Numbered from the stretch's first letter, positions 7,426-16,639 are shown. The stretch: DNA of 64,000 bases from Coriobacteriaceae bacterium (GCA_025757745.1 CP107217.1:1550001-1614000); one strand, 5' to 3'. Notes: generated from the sequence alone by a model not told the origin. A program made the numbers and translations.

Positions 7426-9897
7426 ATGACCGAACACCACGCCATCAGCCGTCGAGCATTCACGTTGGGCCTAGGACTCGCAGCATTGTCGCCATTTGTA
7501 AGCCTGCCCGAAACCGCGGGATTGGGCCTTCCTGTGCGCGCGGCATTTGCAGACGACGCTGCCACAGCGTCGGTCAGCCTCGACAATTTCGTCATTCGCC
7601 TTCGCCCCGCGGGCTATTTTCGCACCGCGAGCGTCAACGAAGATGGCAACGTCATCGGCAACGTCTGCCACCTGTTTAATGACGGCACGTCCAACAAGCT
7701 CATCCTCGAGCACGTGGCGACCGATACAGATAATACAAATTGGTATGCCATCCGCACCCTGCTCAATTTCGAAGAGCACAAGAAGACGGGCTACAGCATT
7801 TGGTCGGTCGATGGCGACTCGGACAAAGATGGAAAGGTCATCCACGTATGGAGTGGCGAGCATGACGGCAAGCCCAGCCGCTCTTTTGCGTTCGACCGCC
7901 AGCAAAACGGAACCTACATCATCCGAGACCGCACAAACGAGAAAAAAGACATTAATTACCTGGCCATAGAAAAGGACGGCAAAGACCAAGACAACAACAA
8001 GATCTGCCACAAGAGGAAGAGCATTCCGTGGGAGCTCGAGCCTGTCGGCTACAGCATGGACAAGACCAATGCCACAGTTAGCAGCATCGACTGGACCACG
8101 TATAGCAGCTACGTCGACGGACCATGTTGGATGAGCCACGTCGATGGCAGCAAGTACCTCGACGAGCTGAGCATCCCGGGAACTCACGATTCGGGCACCT
8201 GCAGCGTCGACAACGACACCGAGCCCCAAACCTCGCTTGCAAAGTGCCAGCAGGATTACATCCCCACGCAGTTGCTCGAAGGCATTCGCTATTTTGATAT
8301 CCGACTTGGAAAGAACAACGATAAAGGCGACCCCGGCATCGACCATGGAATATGCTACTTGCTCAAAAAAGACGGGGGCTTTATACATCTCTCCGATGTC
8401 ATCGGTTACTTCAAAACATTTTTGAACGAAAACCCGTCAGAAGCGCTCATCATGCTTGTGTCACGAGGCAACGACGAAGCTACCGACGAAAGCGTTACGA
8501 CGGCTTTCGCCAATGTTATGGACAATAACTCCGATCTGTTCTATACGTCGAGCCATGTCCCCACACTGAACGAGGTGCGCGGAAAGATCGTCCTGCTGCG
8601 TCGATTTAGGCTCGCCGGCGACAGCGTAGACGGCCACACGTGGGGCCTCGACCTCACCGAATGGGACGACAAAATCAAGGCGCATTCCGGAAAGTCCATG
8701 TGCCTCGTGAAATACGAGCAAGGCTTTGAGGCTGCGGGCAATACGGGCGACAAAGAGCCCTATAGCACAGCGGTATATGCCCAAGACCATTACAACTGCA
8801 CGGGGTCCAGTAAAATCGACTGGGTCGATATGGCCCTGAAGGCGGCGGCCGAGTTCAAGCGCGGCACCGTAGATATCACTGCCGCGGACGGGACAACGGT
8901 GCAGGCAACGGAGCGCTGCTGGTTTATCAACTACACGAGCTGCACGCAAAACAACCCTTTTACCGCGGCGCGAGTGGTCGACGAGCACCTGTACAAGAGC
9001 TCGTACATCAATCCCAGCGGCACCGGGGATACAAAGTCAGATTACCTCAAGCACATTGGCATCATCGCATCCGACTTTGTTGATGCGGCGCTGGCCCGGA
9101 GCATCTATCAGCGCAATTACGATACGGAGCACAAGCAGACGGCTTCGTACTATCTCCCGTACTATCTCCCGACCCGCATGCGCATGACGTACGGCGACTC
9201 GCTGAGCGATGCCTCGCTCCAGGATGGCAAGACCGTTGGCGAGGGTCATTTCCGCCTTGCCGACAGCAGCAAAGCGCTCAACGCGACAGCTTCGGGCGAT
9301 GCGTTTGACATCAAATATGTGGATGTCGACGCCCTGGGCAACGAGACCGTTACGGGGCTGCAGGGCTCTGTGCCCATCGATATCGATCGACGCGCGCTGA
9401 CGCCCCATTTTGAGGGACTCGAAGGCCTTAAGGCCGGCGAAGACGTGCGCGCCAAGATTGCGGCATCACTCGAGGGCAAGCTCGAAACCGATGCCTGCAC
9501 GGCCCAGCTCGAGTTTACGCACGACGCGAACGGCGCTCCGGGCACGGCAATGGCCGAGGGCGAAACATTTGCCGCAGGGACGTACTGGGTGCGCGCGAAA
9601 GGCCTTTTGGGCGACGCGGAACAAAACTACATACTCGCCAGCGATGGAGCCGTAAGCTTTACCGTAGCGGCCTCGGGCAGTGCAGGCGGCACGGACGGTG
9701 GCACGGGTTCCAACGCAGGCAGCGCCGACAAGAACGGCAAGGGCAACAAGAGCAAGGGCTCGGGCGGAAAACTCGCCGGCACGGGCGACGGCTCTGGCAT
9801 CGCCGCCGGGCTCGCCGCTGCCGCCGTGGCGACGACAGTCGCCGGCGCAGCAATGCTTGCCAGTGACCGCGAAAACGCTGGGGACGACAACGAATAG
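7426..9897 (+). CDS. Secreted phosphatidylinositol-specific phospholipase C-X domain surface protein
   Basis: An 823-residue exported protein. Residues 1-42 form a Tat-type signal (SRRAFTLGLGLAAL). Residues 50-205 resemble a ricin-type beta-trefoil. The PLC-X catalytic domain starts near 240: LDELSIPGTHDSGT gives the first catalytic His (H254), followed by QLLEGIRYFDIRLG and DHGICY (second His, H307), with SEALIMLVSR further on. After 600 come repetitive beta domains, a Gly/Ser/Lys-rich stretch, LAGTGD (LAxTG-like sortase motif, about 783-788), a hydrophobic helix and an acidic tail. It probably cleaves phosphatidylinositol or GPI-like lipids outside the cell, attached to the cell wall. GGAGG stands before the ATG. 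Substrate and sortase class are inference. Confidence 0.9.
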   Translation: MTEHHAISRRAFTLGLGLAALSPFVSLPETAGLGLPVRAAFADDAATASVSLDNFVIRLRPAGYFRTASVNEDGNVIGNVCHLFNDGTSNKLILEHVATDTDNTNWYAIRTLLNFEEHKKTGYSIWSVDGDSDKDGKVIHVWSGEHDGKPSRSFAFDRQQNGTYIIRDRTNEKKDINYLAIEKDGKDQDNNKICHKRKSIPWELEPVGYSMDKTNATVSSIDWTTYSSYVDGPCWMSHVDGSKYLDELSIPGTHDSGTCSVDNDTEPQTSLAKCQQDYIPTQLLEGIRYFDIRLGKNNDKGDPGIDHGICYLLKKDGGFIHLSDVIGYFKTFLNENPSEALIMLVSRGNDEATDESVTTAFANVMDNNSDLFYTSSHVPTLNEVRGKIVLLRRFRLAGDSVDGHTWGLDLTEWDDKIKAHSGKSMCLVKYEQGFEAAGNTGDKEPYSTAVYAQDHYNCTGSSKIDWVDMALKAAAEFKRGTVDITAADGTTVQATERCWFINYTSCTQNNPFTAARVVDEHLYKSSYINPSGTGDTKSDYLKHIGIIASDFVDAALARSIYQRNYDTEHKQTASYYLPYYLPTRMRMTYGDSLSDASLQDGKTVGEGHFRLADSSKALNATASGDAFDIKYVDVDALGNETVTGLQGSVPIDIDRRALTPHFEGLEGLKAGEDVRAKIAASLEGKLETDACTAQLEFTHDANGAPGTAMAEGETFAAGTYWVRAKGLLGDAEQNYILASDGAVSFTVAASGSAGGTDGGTGSNAGSADKNGKGNKSKGSGGKLAGTGDGSGIAAGLAAAAVATTVAGAAMLASDRENAGDDNE

Positions 9898-9928
9898 GCA
9901 AGCCCGCCTTTTAGACACATCGACTCAA

Positions 9929-9965
9929 TCGGGGGCGCAGGACACCGTTCTGTGCCCCCGATTTT
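9929..9965. terminator. Bidirectional terminator between the PLC protein and the PH-like gene
   Basis: Stem TCGGGGGCGCAG / CTGTGCCCCCGA, 9-nt loop, followed by TTTT on the + strand and preceded by A residues that give a weaker T tract on the - strand. It lies between two convergent genes. Confidence 0.85.
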
Positions 9966-9991
9966 TACCTCGGCCCGAACGCCGACGTCGG

Positions 9992-10261
9992 CTACATCAC
10001 CATGTTCAGCGCGTTCACAAATTCCTGGGCCTGGGAGCGGCTGCTCAGGCTAAAGACACAGGCAGTCAACAGCCTGTTGCGCAGAAAAACGTCGCGACCC
10101 TTGATCCTGCTGACCCCCGTGATGTCCTTAAGGTAGACAATCTCGGTGTGCTTGCCGCCGAAAGTGCCCTTCTTGAGCACCTCGATGCGGTTAGGGTAGA
10201 TCTTGACGTCTTTAAACCCGCCCGAACCTTTGTCCTGGAACAGCAAAGTGTTGTTGTCCAT
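9992..10261 (-). CDS. Small PH-like/DUF protein of unknown function
   Basis: An 89-residue protein. The start is set at 10261 (MDNNTLLFQDKGSG) because GGGAG lies 8 nt upstream; the in-frame ATG at 10276 has no such site. The sequence alternates short beta-strands (VKIYPNRIEVLKKG, EIVYLKDITGVSRI) and ends in a helix with SSRSQAQEFVNALN. This is the pattern of a small bacterial pleckstrin-homology-like (bPH) domain, in which a final helix caps a beta-barrel. No signal peptide or membrane helix is seen. It is a single gene; function unknown. Confidence 0.7.
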   Translation of the reverse strand: MDNNTLLFQDKGSGGFKDVKIYPNRIEVLKKGTFGGKHTEIVYLKDITGVSRIKGRDVFLRNRLLTACVFSLSSRSQAQEFVNALNMVM

Positions 10262-10429
10262 GCGTGTCACTCCCATGGGGTTCGCAAAACCTGCCTCTAT
10301 GGTCACATTTTAGTCACCGAAAGGCTCCCATGCGAAGGTGCCAGACAGCACAGCAATTCGTGTCCGCGCGAGGCTTTAAACTAAATACGATAAAGATGCA
10401 TTCCACAAGAGGAAAGTGGGGCGACAGTG

Positions 10430-11479
10430 ATGGGCGAACTGGTAAACCGTGGAGAATCGGCAATCGTGCCAGAAGTTTTTTACAAGCAGGTTTCCTCGAT
10501 TCTCAACGCCGCTCGCGACAAGGCCTATACCGCCGTTAACTTTGCGATGGTTGAGGCGTATTGGGAGATCGGCAAGAGCATTGTTGATGAACAGGGCGGA
10601 GAGGAGCGCGCAGCATATGGAGAGGCATTGATTGCAGGCCTCTCCAGAAGGCTTACCGCGGATTTCGGAAGAGGCTTTGGCATCGCAAACCTTCGCAATA
10701 TGCGTCAGTTCTTTCTTGCGTTTCCAATTCGCGACGCACTGCGTAGCGAATTGAGCTGGACTCATTACCGCAGGTTGATGCGCATTCCCGACCCTGATGC
10801 TCGCGCCTGGTACATGAACGAATGCGCCGATTCTCGTTGGAGCACGCGTCAGCTCGAGCGCCAGATCAACACCATGTTCCGTGAGCGCCTGCTTGCCAGC
10901 AAGGACAAGGAGGCCGTCACCCAGGAAATCCAAAAGAGCGCCCCGGCTCGTCGCCCCGAGGATATCATCCGCGACCCATATGTACTGGAGTTTTTAGGTT
11001 TCTCGGACGATACTGCGTTCCGCGAGAGCGATCTAGAGCAGGCGCTCATCACGCATCTTCAGAAGTTCCTGCTGGAGCTTGGCCGTGGTTTCGCTTTCGA
11101 GGCGCGCCAAAAGCGCATCACCTTTGACGGGCGCCATTTCTATATTGACCTTGTGTTTTACAACTATCTGATGCGCTGCTTCGTGCTCATCGACCTTAAG
11201 ACCGATGACCTTACGCATCAGGACCTGGGCCAGATGCAAATGTACGTGAACTACTACACGCGCGAGCTCATGAACGAAGGCGACAATCCGCCTATAGGCA
11301 TCGTGCTCTGCGCGGACAAAAGCGACTCGATTGTCGAGTACACGCTGCCCGAAGACAACGACCAAGTGTTTGCCGCCAAATACTTGCCGTATCTTCCAAG
11401 CAAGGAAGAGCTGGCGCGCGAGCTGAGTGCCGAGTACCGCGCCATCAACGAAGCGACTAATGGCGAAGCACAAGGATAG
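10430..11479 (+). CDS. DUF1016/YhcG-family PDDEXK nuclease-domain protein
   Basis: A 349-residue protein of the YhcG/DUF1016 family. The N-terminal half is helical (AYWEIGKSIVDEQGG, GRGFGIANLRNMRQF, ELSWTHYRRLMRI) and serves as the DUF1016-N domain. The C-terminal half has the nuclease core FYIDLVFYN...CFVLIDLKTDDL, matching the D-x(n)-(D/E)xK arrangement. Start ATG 10430 is preferred over GTG 10427 because GTGGGG precedes it at 8 nt. The family includes orphan nucleases near restriction-modification or mobile loci and promotes recombination in some hosts; no methylase or specificity gene is next to it here, so it stands alone. Confidence 0.88.
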   Translation: MGELVNRGESAIVPEVFYKQVSSILNAARDKAYTAVNFAMVEAYWEIGKSIVDEQGGEERAAYGEALIAGLSRRLTADFGRGFGIANLRNMRQFFLAFPIRDALRSELSWTHYRRLMRIPDPDARAWYMNECADSRWSTRQLERQINTMFRERLLASKDKEAVTQEIQKSAPARRPEDIIRDPYVLEFLGFSDDTAFRESDLEQALITHLQKFLLELGRGFAFEARQKRITFDGRHFYIDLVFYNYLMRCFVLIDLKTDDLTHQDLGQMQMYVNYYTRELMNEGDNPPIGIVLCADKSDSIVEYTLPEDNDQVFAAKYLPYLPSKEELARELSAEYRAINEATNGEAQG

Positions 11480-11542
11480 CAATACGTTGCGACCGACACC
11501 ACCGATGGCGCTCCACATCACCCGGGATAAGAGGAGCTTTCC

Positions 11543-12331
11543 ATGACAGACAGACCGAAAACAACACTGCGCGACTGCATCTATGGGCTCGCCGTCGGCG
11601 ACGCACTGGGCGTTCCTTACGAGTTCAGGCCCCGCGGCACGTTTGAATGCGCGGACATGATTGGCTACGGCACGCATGGGCAGCCCGACGGCACCTGGAG
11701 CGACGACACGTCCATGACGCTTGCTACCTGTGACTCGATTAGGGAGCTCGGGCACATCGACACCGCGGACATGCGCGACAAGTTCGTCGGCTGGATTGCC
11801 CGTGACGAGTATACAATCGACGGCGTTTTCGATTACGGCGGCACGACCGCCCGCGCCTTGCACACCGGCAAAGGAGGCTCCGGCGAGCGCGACAACGGCA
11901 ACGGCTCGCTCATGCGCATCGCGCCCCTGGCGTTCACCGATGCGACAGACGAAGAAATCCGTGAGGTCTCTGCAATCACCCACGCTCATAGAACATCGAC
12001 CGAGTCATGTGTCACGTTCATCGAGCTGTTGAGGTCCGCGATGGACGGAGCGCTCCCCGAATGGGTACTCTGTCTGAAAGATGTACCCGAGCATGAAATC
12101 AGATCCGGTGGCTTCGTGCGCGACACGCTTAAGGCAGCCACCTGGTGCTTCGTCAACACTAACAGCTACGAAGAGTGCGTGCTTGCCGCCGTCAACCTAG
12201 GCGACGACACCGACACCACCGCAGCCGTCGCAGGCGCCCTCGCCGGCACGGCCTACGGTATCGACGCAATTCCGCAGGAGTGGATCGATACCCTGCGCGG
12301 TAAAGAGTTGATAGAGCAGTGTTTGTTTTAG
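11543..12331 (+). CDS. ADP-ribosylglycohydrolase family protein
   Basis: A 262-residue protein with the ADP-ribosyl-glycohydrolase (DraG/ARH) signatures: GLAVGDALGVPYEF near the N terminus, TWSDDTSMTLAT (metal ligands D-D), NGNGSLMRIAPLAF, an AITHAHRTST segment, and GDDTDTTAAVAGALAGTAYG near the C terminus, which supplies the second Mg-binding D-x-D. It should remove ADP-ribose from proteins or small acceptors in the cytosol. GAGGAG lies before the ATG. No partner ADP-ribosyltransferase is seen nearby, and the target is unknown. Confidence 0.93.
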   Translation: MTDRPKTTLRDCIYGLAVGDALGVPYEFRPRGTFECADMIGYGTHGQPDGTWSDDTSMTLATCDSIRELGHIDTADMRDKFVGWIARDEYTIDGVFDYGGTTARALHTGKGGSGERDNGNGSLMRIAPLAFTDATDEEIREVSAITHAHRTSTESCVTFIELLRSAMDGALPEWVLCLKDVPEHEIRSGGFVRDTLKAATWCFVNTNSYEECVLAAVNLGDDTDTTAAVAGALAGTAYGIDAIPQEWIDTLRGKELIEQCLF

Positions 12332-12487
12332 GACACGCCTTTAACGAAGACAATGTCAGTCAACGCAAATGATTAAGGGACCGCATAAATGATGATTACA
12401 GAGCGCGCCGTCATGGGTCCGTTCGTCACAGAGCAAAGTACCGTGGGGCCGTACACCGTGTTGGTATTCGAATCCCCGCTGCCGCAG

Positions 12488-12513
12488 AAAAGGGCCGGTT
12501 GCCCCGGCCCTTT
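12488..12513 (+). terminator. Hairpin terminator candidate
   Basis: Perfect stem AAAGGGCCGG / CCGGCCCTTT with a 6-nt loop; ends in TTT then AGAC, so the T tract is part of the stem. About 160 bp after the ADP-ribosylglycohydrolase stop. Confidence 0.6.
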
Positions 12514-12594
12514 AGACATTAGCACCTGCGTTGCCCGCGCTTCCAAAGTTGACCGACTGAGGAGCGGGTTCCGCGGCACACCTTGATTTTGCCC

Positions 12595-12630
12595 GGTGGG
12601 GCGGCTCTTTTGCAGCCGCCCCACCGTTTA
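12595..12630. terminator. Strong GC hairpin before the zinc-ribbon gene 3' end
   Basis: Stem GGTGGGGCGGCT / AGCCGCCCCACC, 7-nt loop CTTTTGC, followed on the + strand by GTTTATTT. It lies about 60 bp beyond the stop of the - strand zinc-ribbon gene and may serve both directions. Confidence 0.6.
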
Positions 12631-12687
12631 TTTAGATCTACCACGACGGACAGCTCACACTACTGCGCACTGTCCCGTACCGTTCCC

Positions 12688-14025
12688 CTACTTCCCAAAG
12701 ATCGCTGCAAGCAGCCCCTTGCGTTTGGGCTTTTCTTCTCGGTAGGAACCCTCGGCAACCGCTGCCACCTGACGCGCCTGCTCACCGTCTCCACGACGCA
12801 CGATCTGGTACAGGAACGGCGACTTGACGTATTTGACCTCGATGGGCGTAGCGTGCACGGTGCTTTCTCCGGACAGATGCAGGCTTGGGTTGAGCGGCGC
12901 CACAATATGTGTTTCGTGCTTGTCGCTAAACACCACCGCGACCGCGCGGCCCGTCTGGCCGTTTACGGCAATGCGCACCTGCTCGCCATCGCGGCTGTCC
13001 GTCGCCGGGCGATCGACAAAATAGACCGGCACCATCACCAGGCCGTCCTTATGCTTGCGGGCCTTGCGCGCCCAGGTGCGGATGCTCTTTTTATTGAGCC
13101 CCAGCACCGCCTCGGCATCGTTGCCGGCAACGTCGAGCGCCAGCTTATCAATGACCACCTGGTCCTTGGTAGACGCATCGACGGAGACAACGCGGAAGTC
13201 GCCTTCCTGCATGGCCGGGTCAAACGGCCCAACCTTGGCAAAGTCCCACGGCTCCAAAATGCCCATAAGGCGAACGTCCAGGTAGTTTGCCCGCGGATAC
13301 GCCCAGTCGAGCACCTCGTAGTACACCAGGGTCTCCTTGCTCAGCCCCTTGCCTGGGAAGGACGCCATCATGCGCAAATCCGCGAGCGCCATGGGGAAGT
13401 AGAAGAGCATCATGTCATTTTGAATCGCGTCTTCCACGTCGTGCCCGGCAAAGGCATCGGGATACTGGCGCACCAGCTGCAGCGCGTTGGCACGTGCCTG
13501 CTGCGGCGTTATCTCGCAAGGAATACCCTGCTCAGGCACGTACTCGGCACCAACGCCCATGGTCAGACGCTTGCTAAAGGTACCGGGCTTGAGTAGGTCG
13601 GCAACGCCGATCTTATTACCGCAGGACGGGCACTCAAACACGCGCTGGGTCGATGACCCCTCAAAGGACGCACCGCAGAAGGGGCAGGGAATGCTCACGT
13701 GCGTAGCTTCTTGGAACTCCTGAGCCGTACCGCGGTCCTCCCACAGCAGATGCTCCAGAACCGACTGGTTGCGCCAGTACGCATTGAAGAAATACCAGTC
13801 CGGGTCCTCCGGGCGCTCGAGCTGCGACACGTGGGTGAGCTTAAGCAGTCCATCGACAACCGTCAGCGGCGTATGGCGAATGCCCAGGGCGCTCTTGGGC
13901 TCCCCCGCATCGGCCTGCCACGGAACGACCGTGCCGCAATAGGCGCACTCAAAGCTGCGTTTAGCCTGGTGTGAGTACATAGGGCCGCCGCAGTTTTGGC
14001 ATTTAATGGCAAACATCTCGTCCAT
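12688..14025 (-). CDS. Zinc-ribbon protein of unknown function
   Basis: A 445-residue protein with two zinc ribbons in the N-terminal third: C9-x2-C12 with FECAYCG about 20 residues later, and CPFCGASF...FECPSCGNKIG around residues 110-140. The rest is a mixed alpha/beta region with no recognised catalytic motif (NALQLVRQYPDAFAGHD, LVMVPVYFVDRPA). It ends in a basic tail (EEKPKRKGLLAAIFGK). The TFIIB-type zinc-ribbon label is the closest description. AAAGGAGG precedes the ATG. It is divergent from the CDF transporter, separated by 218 bp, so a metal link is conceivable but not shown. Confidence 0.8.
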   Translation of the reverse strand: MDEMFAIKCQNCGGPMYSHQAKRSFECAYCGTVVPWQADAGEPKSALGIRHTPLTVVDGLLKLTHVSQLERPEDPDWYFFNAYWRNQSVLEHLLWEDRGTAQEFQEATHVSIPCPFCGASFEGSSTQRVFECPSCGNKIGVADLLKPGTFSKRLTMGVGAEYVPEQGIPCEITPQQARANALQLVRQYPDAFAGHDVEDAIQNDMMLFYFPMALADLRMMASFPGKGLSKETLVYYEVLDWAYPRANYLDVRLMGILEPWDFAKVGPFDPAMQEGDFRVVSVDASTKDQVVIDKLALDVAGNDAEAVLGLNKKSIRTWARKARKHKDGLVMVPVYFVDRPATDSRDGEQVRIAVNGQTGRAVAVVFSDKHETHIVAPLNPSLHLSGESTVHATPIEVKYVKSPFLYQIVRRGDGEQARQVAAVAEGSYREEKPKRKGLLAAIFGK

Positions 14026-14243
14026 GGATACGTCCTCCTTTGCGCAGGGGCTGTCGACATTAAGTATGTCGGGCAGGCAGGTACATGCCCATACCCATGT
14101 GGCCCAAAATGGAGCACCAGGTCGGACAAGAAGGGCCGCTCGTTAGCTCCAGCAGACCATTGCTGCATTTTCTGAGCATCGGCACACGGTGCGCCCATGC
14201 GAGCTACACTATCCCCTTAACCATGATTGTGAGGACGATTGCC

Positions 14244-15425
14244 ATGCTGTTTGTAAATCGGCTGGTACATACGCTTGTTCCCGGCAGCGACGGCGAGCCG
14301 GTCGATACATCTTGCCGCACCAACGCGGGCTTTGCCGCAAGCCTCATTTGCATTGGCCTCAACATTGCCCTGTGCCTAGCCAAGGGCATCGCGGGTCTGC
14401 TCGCCGGCTCCGTCTCGCTCATCGCCGACGCCTTCAACAACCTCTCCGATGCTTCGAGCAACATCGTGAGTCTGCTCGGGTTCCGCCTTGCCAGCCGCCC
14501 GGCAGACGAGGGCCACCCTTACGGCCACGGCCGCTACGAGTACCTGGCCGGTCTGTTTGTCGCCGTCCTGGTTTGCGCCGTCGGCATCAACCTGGTGCTC
14601 GAGTCCGTTACCAAGATCATCAAGCCCTCCCCCACCGCTTACACACTCGTTTCCCTTGCGGCACTGGCTACATCCATGCTCGTCAAGTTCTGGATGGCGG
14701 CGTTCAACCGCACGCTGGGCAACCGCATCGACTCGGAGACGCTCATCGCCACGGCGCAGGATTCCAAAAACGACGTCATTGCCTCGGGCTCGGTCTTGGT
14801 GGCAGCGCTTATTTCGCAAACGACAGGCTTTGATCTCGATGGCTGGGCGGGCCTGGGCGTGGGCATCTTCATTTGCATCAGCGGCATGGGCCTGGTGCGC
14901 GACGCCATCAGCCCGTTGCTGGGGCAAGCGCCCGACCCCAAGCTCGTTCAAGCGATTCGCGACAGGATCATGTCATACCCCCAGGTCCTGGGCACGCACG
15001 ACCTCATGGTGCACGACTACGGCCCCGGCCGCCAGTTTGCCAGCGCACACGTGGAAATGCCCGGCGAGGGCGATGCCTTTGAGCACCACGAGATTCTGGA
15101 CACCATCGAACACGACATCAAACGCCAGATGGGCATCGGTATCACGCTGCACTGTGACCCCATAGCCACCACCGGTGACGACCTGCGCGGCTGGGTCAAG
15201 CGCGGCGTAGCGCAGATCGACCCCACGCTTTCCATCCACGACCTTCACGAACACGACGGGTTCGTTTCGTTTGACCTGGTGCGTCCCGACGGCTTTGACA
15301 TATCCGACGAGGAGCTGCTTGAGCTCGTCACGCGCATCGTGCACGAGCGCCGGCCCGATGCGTCATGCGTCGTCACGTTTGACTCGGGCTTTAGCTCGCC
15401 CGACCGTCCGGCAGAGCAACTGTAA
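14244..15425 (+). CDS. Cation diffusion facilitator (CDF) family metal exporter
   Basis: A 393-residue membrane protein. Start MLFVNRLVHT at 14244 is chosen because GAGG precedes it; the upstream ATG 14223 has none. The CDF signature appears as GSVSLIADAFNNLSDASSN (the paired D/N metal site of TM2), HPYGHGRYEYLAGL after it, and DSKNDVIASGSVL (the D-x3-D site of TM5). Six transmembrane helices fit residues 20-230. The C-terminal domain has GTHDLMVHDYGPG and ASAHVEMPG, then an extra 70-residue extension (LRGWVKRGVAQI...) beyond the usual cytoplasmic domain. It likely exports Zn, Mn or Fe; the ion cannot be fixed. Confidence 0.93.
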   Translation: MLFVNRLVHTLVPGSDGEPVDTSCRTNAGFAASLICIGLNIALCLAKGIAGLLAGSVSLIADAFNNLSDASSNIVSLLGFRLASRPADEGHPYGHGRYEYLAGLFVAVLVCAVGINLVLESVTKIIKPSPTAYTLVSLAALATSMLVKFWMAAFNRTLGNRIDSETLIATAQDSKNDVIASGSVLVAALISQTTGFDLDGWAGLGVGIFICISGMGLVRDAISPLLGQAPDPKLVQAIRDRIMSYPQVLGTHDLMVHDYGPGRQFASAHVEMPGEGDAFEHHEILDTIEHDIKRQMGIGITLHCDPIATTGDDLRGWVKRGVAQIDPTLSIHDLHEHDGFVSFDLVRPDGFDISDEELLELVTRIVHERRPDASCVVTFDSGFSSPDRPAEQL

Positions 15426-15433
15426 CCGACAGC

Positions 15434-15503
15434 AAAACGGGACGCAGGACTGCCGACCAACGCGCCTATGCGCCCGGTCACGCGATCCTGCGTCCCGTTT
15501 TTG
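15434..15503. terminator. Long bidirectional terminator hairpin
   Basis: AACGGGACGCAGGA at the left pairs perfectly with TCCTGCGTCCCGTT at the right, around a loop of about 40 nt, flanked by AAAA at the left and TTTTTG at the right. It lies between convergent genes and can end both transcripts. Confidence 0.75.
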
Positions 15504-15535
15504 TTTGCACTGCTAAGGCTCTAGCCGCTCGACCG

Positions 15536-16522
15536 CTAGTTTCCCTGTGCGCCCGAAATGCCGTTTTGTAGGGCGTTCCAGGCATCCGTCGCCATGTCTC
15601 CCAAGTTCTGCGCGGTATCGCCCAGGTTTTGTGTCGTATCGCCCAGCTCTTGCGCCTTGTCTCCCAATTCCTGCGCCTTGTTGCTCAGGTCCTCCAGCAT
15701 GTTGGAGCTCGAGCTGTCGGTGCCGCTTTGGCCGTCGGACGAGTTGCCCGAGCTGTTCTTGTGCGTGAGTTGAATTTCAAGGTTACCGTTGTCGTTATAG
15801 TAGGCAGATGTGACGACCCAGTTGGCATCGACGACGGGCGTTGAGCCATCATCAGTCAGGACCACGGCATTCGAAAGATCGGCACCGCGCGACTTGAGGA
15901 GCTTCTTGGCGTTGGACCAGTACTGCCCCGGGATATCGCTCAGATCGACGGTGCTAGACGAGGCGGACTCGGTTTGCCCGGCAGTGGTATCGGCCGTTGA
16001 ACTCCCCCGCTTGTTGAGCATGCCCGACACAATGGCGAACACAATCGAGAGGGCAAAGAAGATCGCCAGCACAATCAGGATTTTCTTGATCACACTCGAC
16101 GAACGCGACGGCGCCTCTTCCTCGTCCTCACCATACTGCGGAATCGATTTGGGATAGTCGCGATAAGGTTGGCGCGCATACGGATCGCGCGACTCATATC
16201 GAGGCTGGGCCTGTGCCGTGCGCGGCATATACGTCGTCTGCTGAGGCTGCGGAATGGGATTTTGCGGCAGGTTATTATAAGCGCCTGCCGCCGCATTGCC
16301 ATACGGGTCCGGCGTCGCATTGCCATACGGGTCCTGCGGTGCATAATCAAACGGATCCCGCGGTGTATCGCCATAGCCCATAACTCGTGTGGGTTCGGCG
16401 GACGCCTGCGTCGCATCGGGGGCAGCATTGCCGGGGTTCGACACAATGCGGGTCGCATCGGCGCTGCCGCCAGCCTGCGCGGAACCATATCCGCCCATCA
16501 CGGTCGTCTTGTCCTGGTCCAT
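15536..16522 (-). CDS. Single-pass membrane protein with disordered N terminus and 7-residue repeats
   Basis: A 328-residue protein. Residues 1-135 are disordered and rich in Pro, Gln, Tyr and Gly, with DPYGNATPDPYGNAAA repeats. A basic stretch then precedes one membrane helix (IKKILIVLAIFFALSIVFAI, about 145-165). The outer part has a Ser/Thr linker and a small domain (IPGQYWSNAKKLLKSRGADL...WVVTSAYYNDNGNLEIQLTH) of the shape seen in PASTA-like or DUF modules. The C terminus carries heptad copies of AQELGDK / TQNLGDT, a likely coiled coil. The cytoplasmic N terminus starts MDQDKTTVMGGYG, a possible Thr phosphorylation site. Function unknown; an envelope-linked signalling or scaffold role is a guess. 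Confidence 0.8.
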   Translation of the reverse strand: MDQDKTTVMGGYGSAQAGGSADATRIVSNPGNAAPDATQASAEPTRVMGYGDTPRDPFDYAPQDPYGNATPDPYGNAAAGAYNNLPQNPIPQPQQTTYMPRTAQAQPRYESRDPYARQPYRDYPKSIPQYGEDEEEAPSRSSSVIKKILIVLAIFFALSIVFAIVSGMLNKRGSSTADTTAGQTESASSSTVDLSDIPGQYWSNAKKLLKSRGADLSNAVVLTDDGSTPVVDANWVVTSAYYNDNGNLEIQLTHKNSSGNSSDGQSGTDSSSSNMLEDLSNKAQELGDKAQELGDTTQNLGDTAQNLGDMATDAWNALQNGISGAQGN

Positions 16523-16639
16523 GCAACGTTTCCTCTCCGTCGCCTGTAAACATCAAGTTATCCATGCATTCTACCCGCGCAAAAGCCTATGATGGGCAAA
16601 GCCCGCCGGTATCTACAAGACATGCGCGTGCCTAAGGAT

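Larger units (their letters stand above)
12332..12687. other. 356-bp intergenic region with two hairpins
   Basis: Convergent gap between the ADP-ribosylglycohydrolase and the zinc-ribbon gene. It holds two strong hairpins (12488-12513, 12595-12625). A 65-codon frame from ATG 12389, preceded by GGGA, runs through the first hairpin; it has no recognisable similarity and is not called as a gene. A short transcript ending at the first hairpin remains possible. Confidence 0.5.

Noticed and set aside
10430..11479. Type I restriction-modification locus
   Set aside because: The DUF1016 nuclease can accompany such loci, but no hsdM, hsdS or hsdR lies next to it.
12389..12586. 65-codon ORF after the ADP-ribosylglycohydrolase gene
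   Set aside because: It runs through a terminator hairpin, has only a weak ribosome site and no similarity I recognise; kept as a possibility in the intergenic note only.
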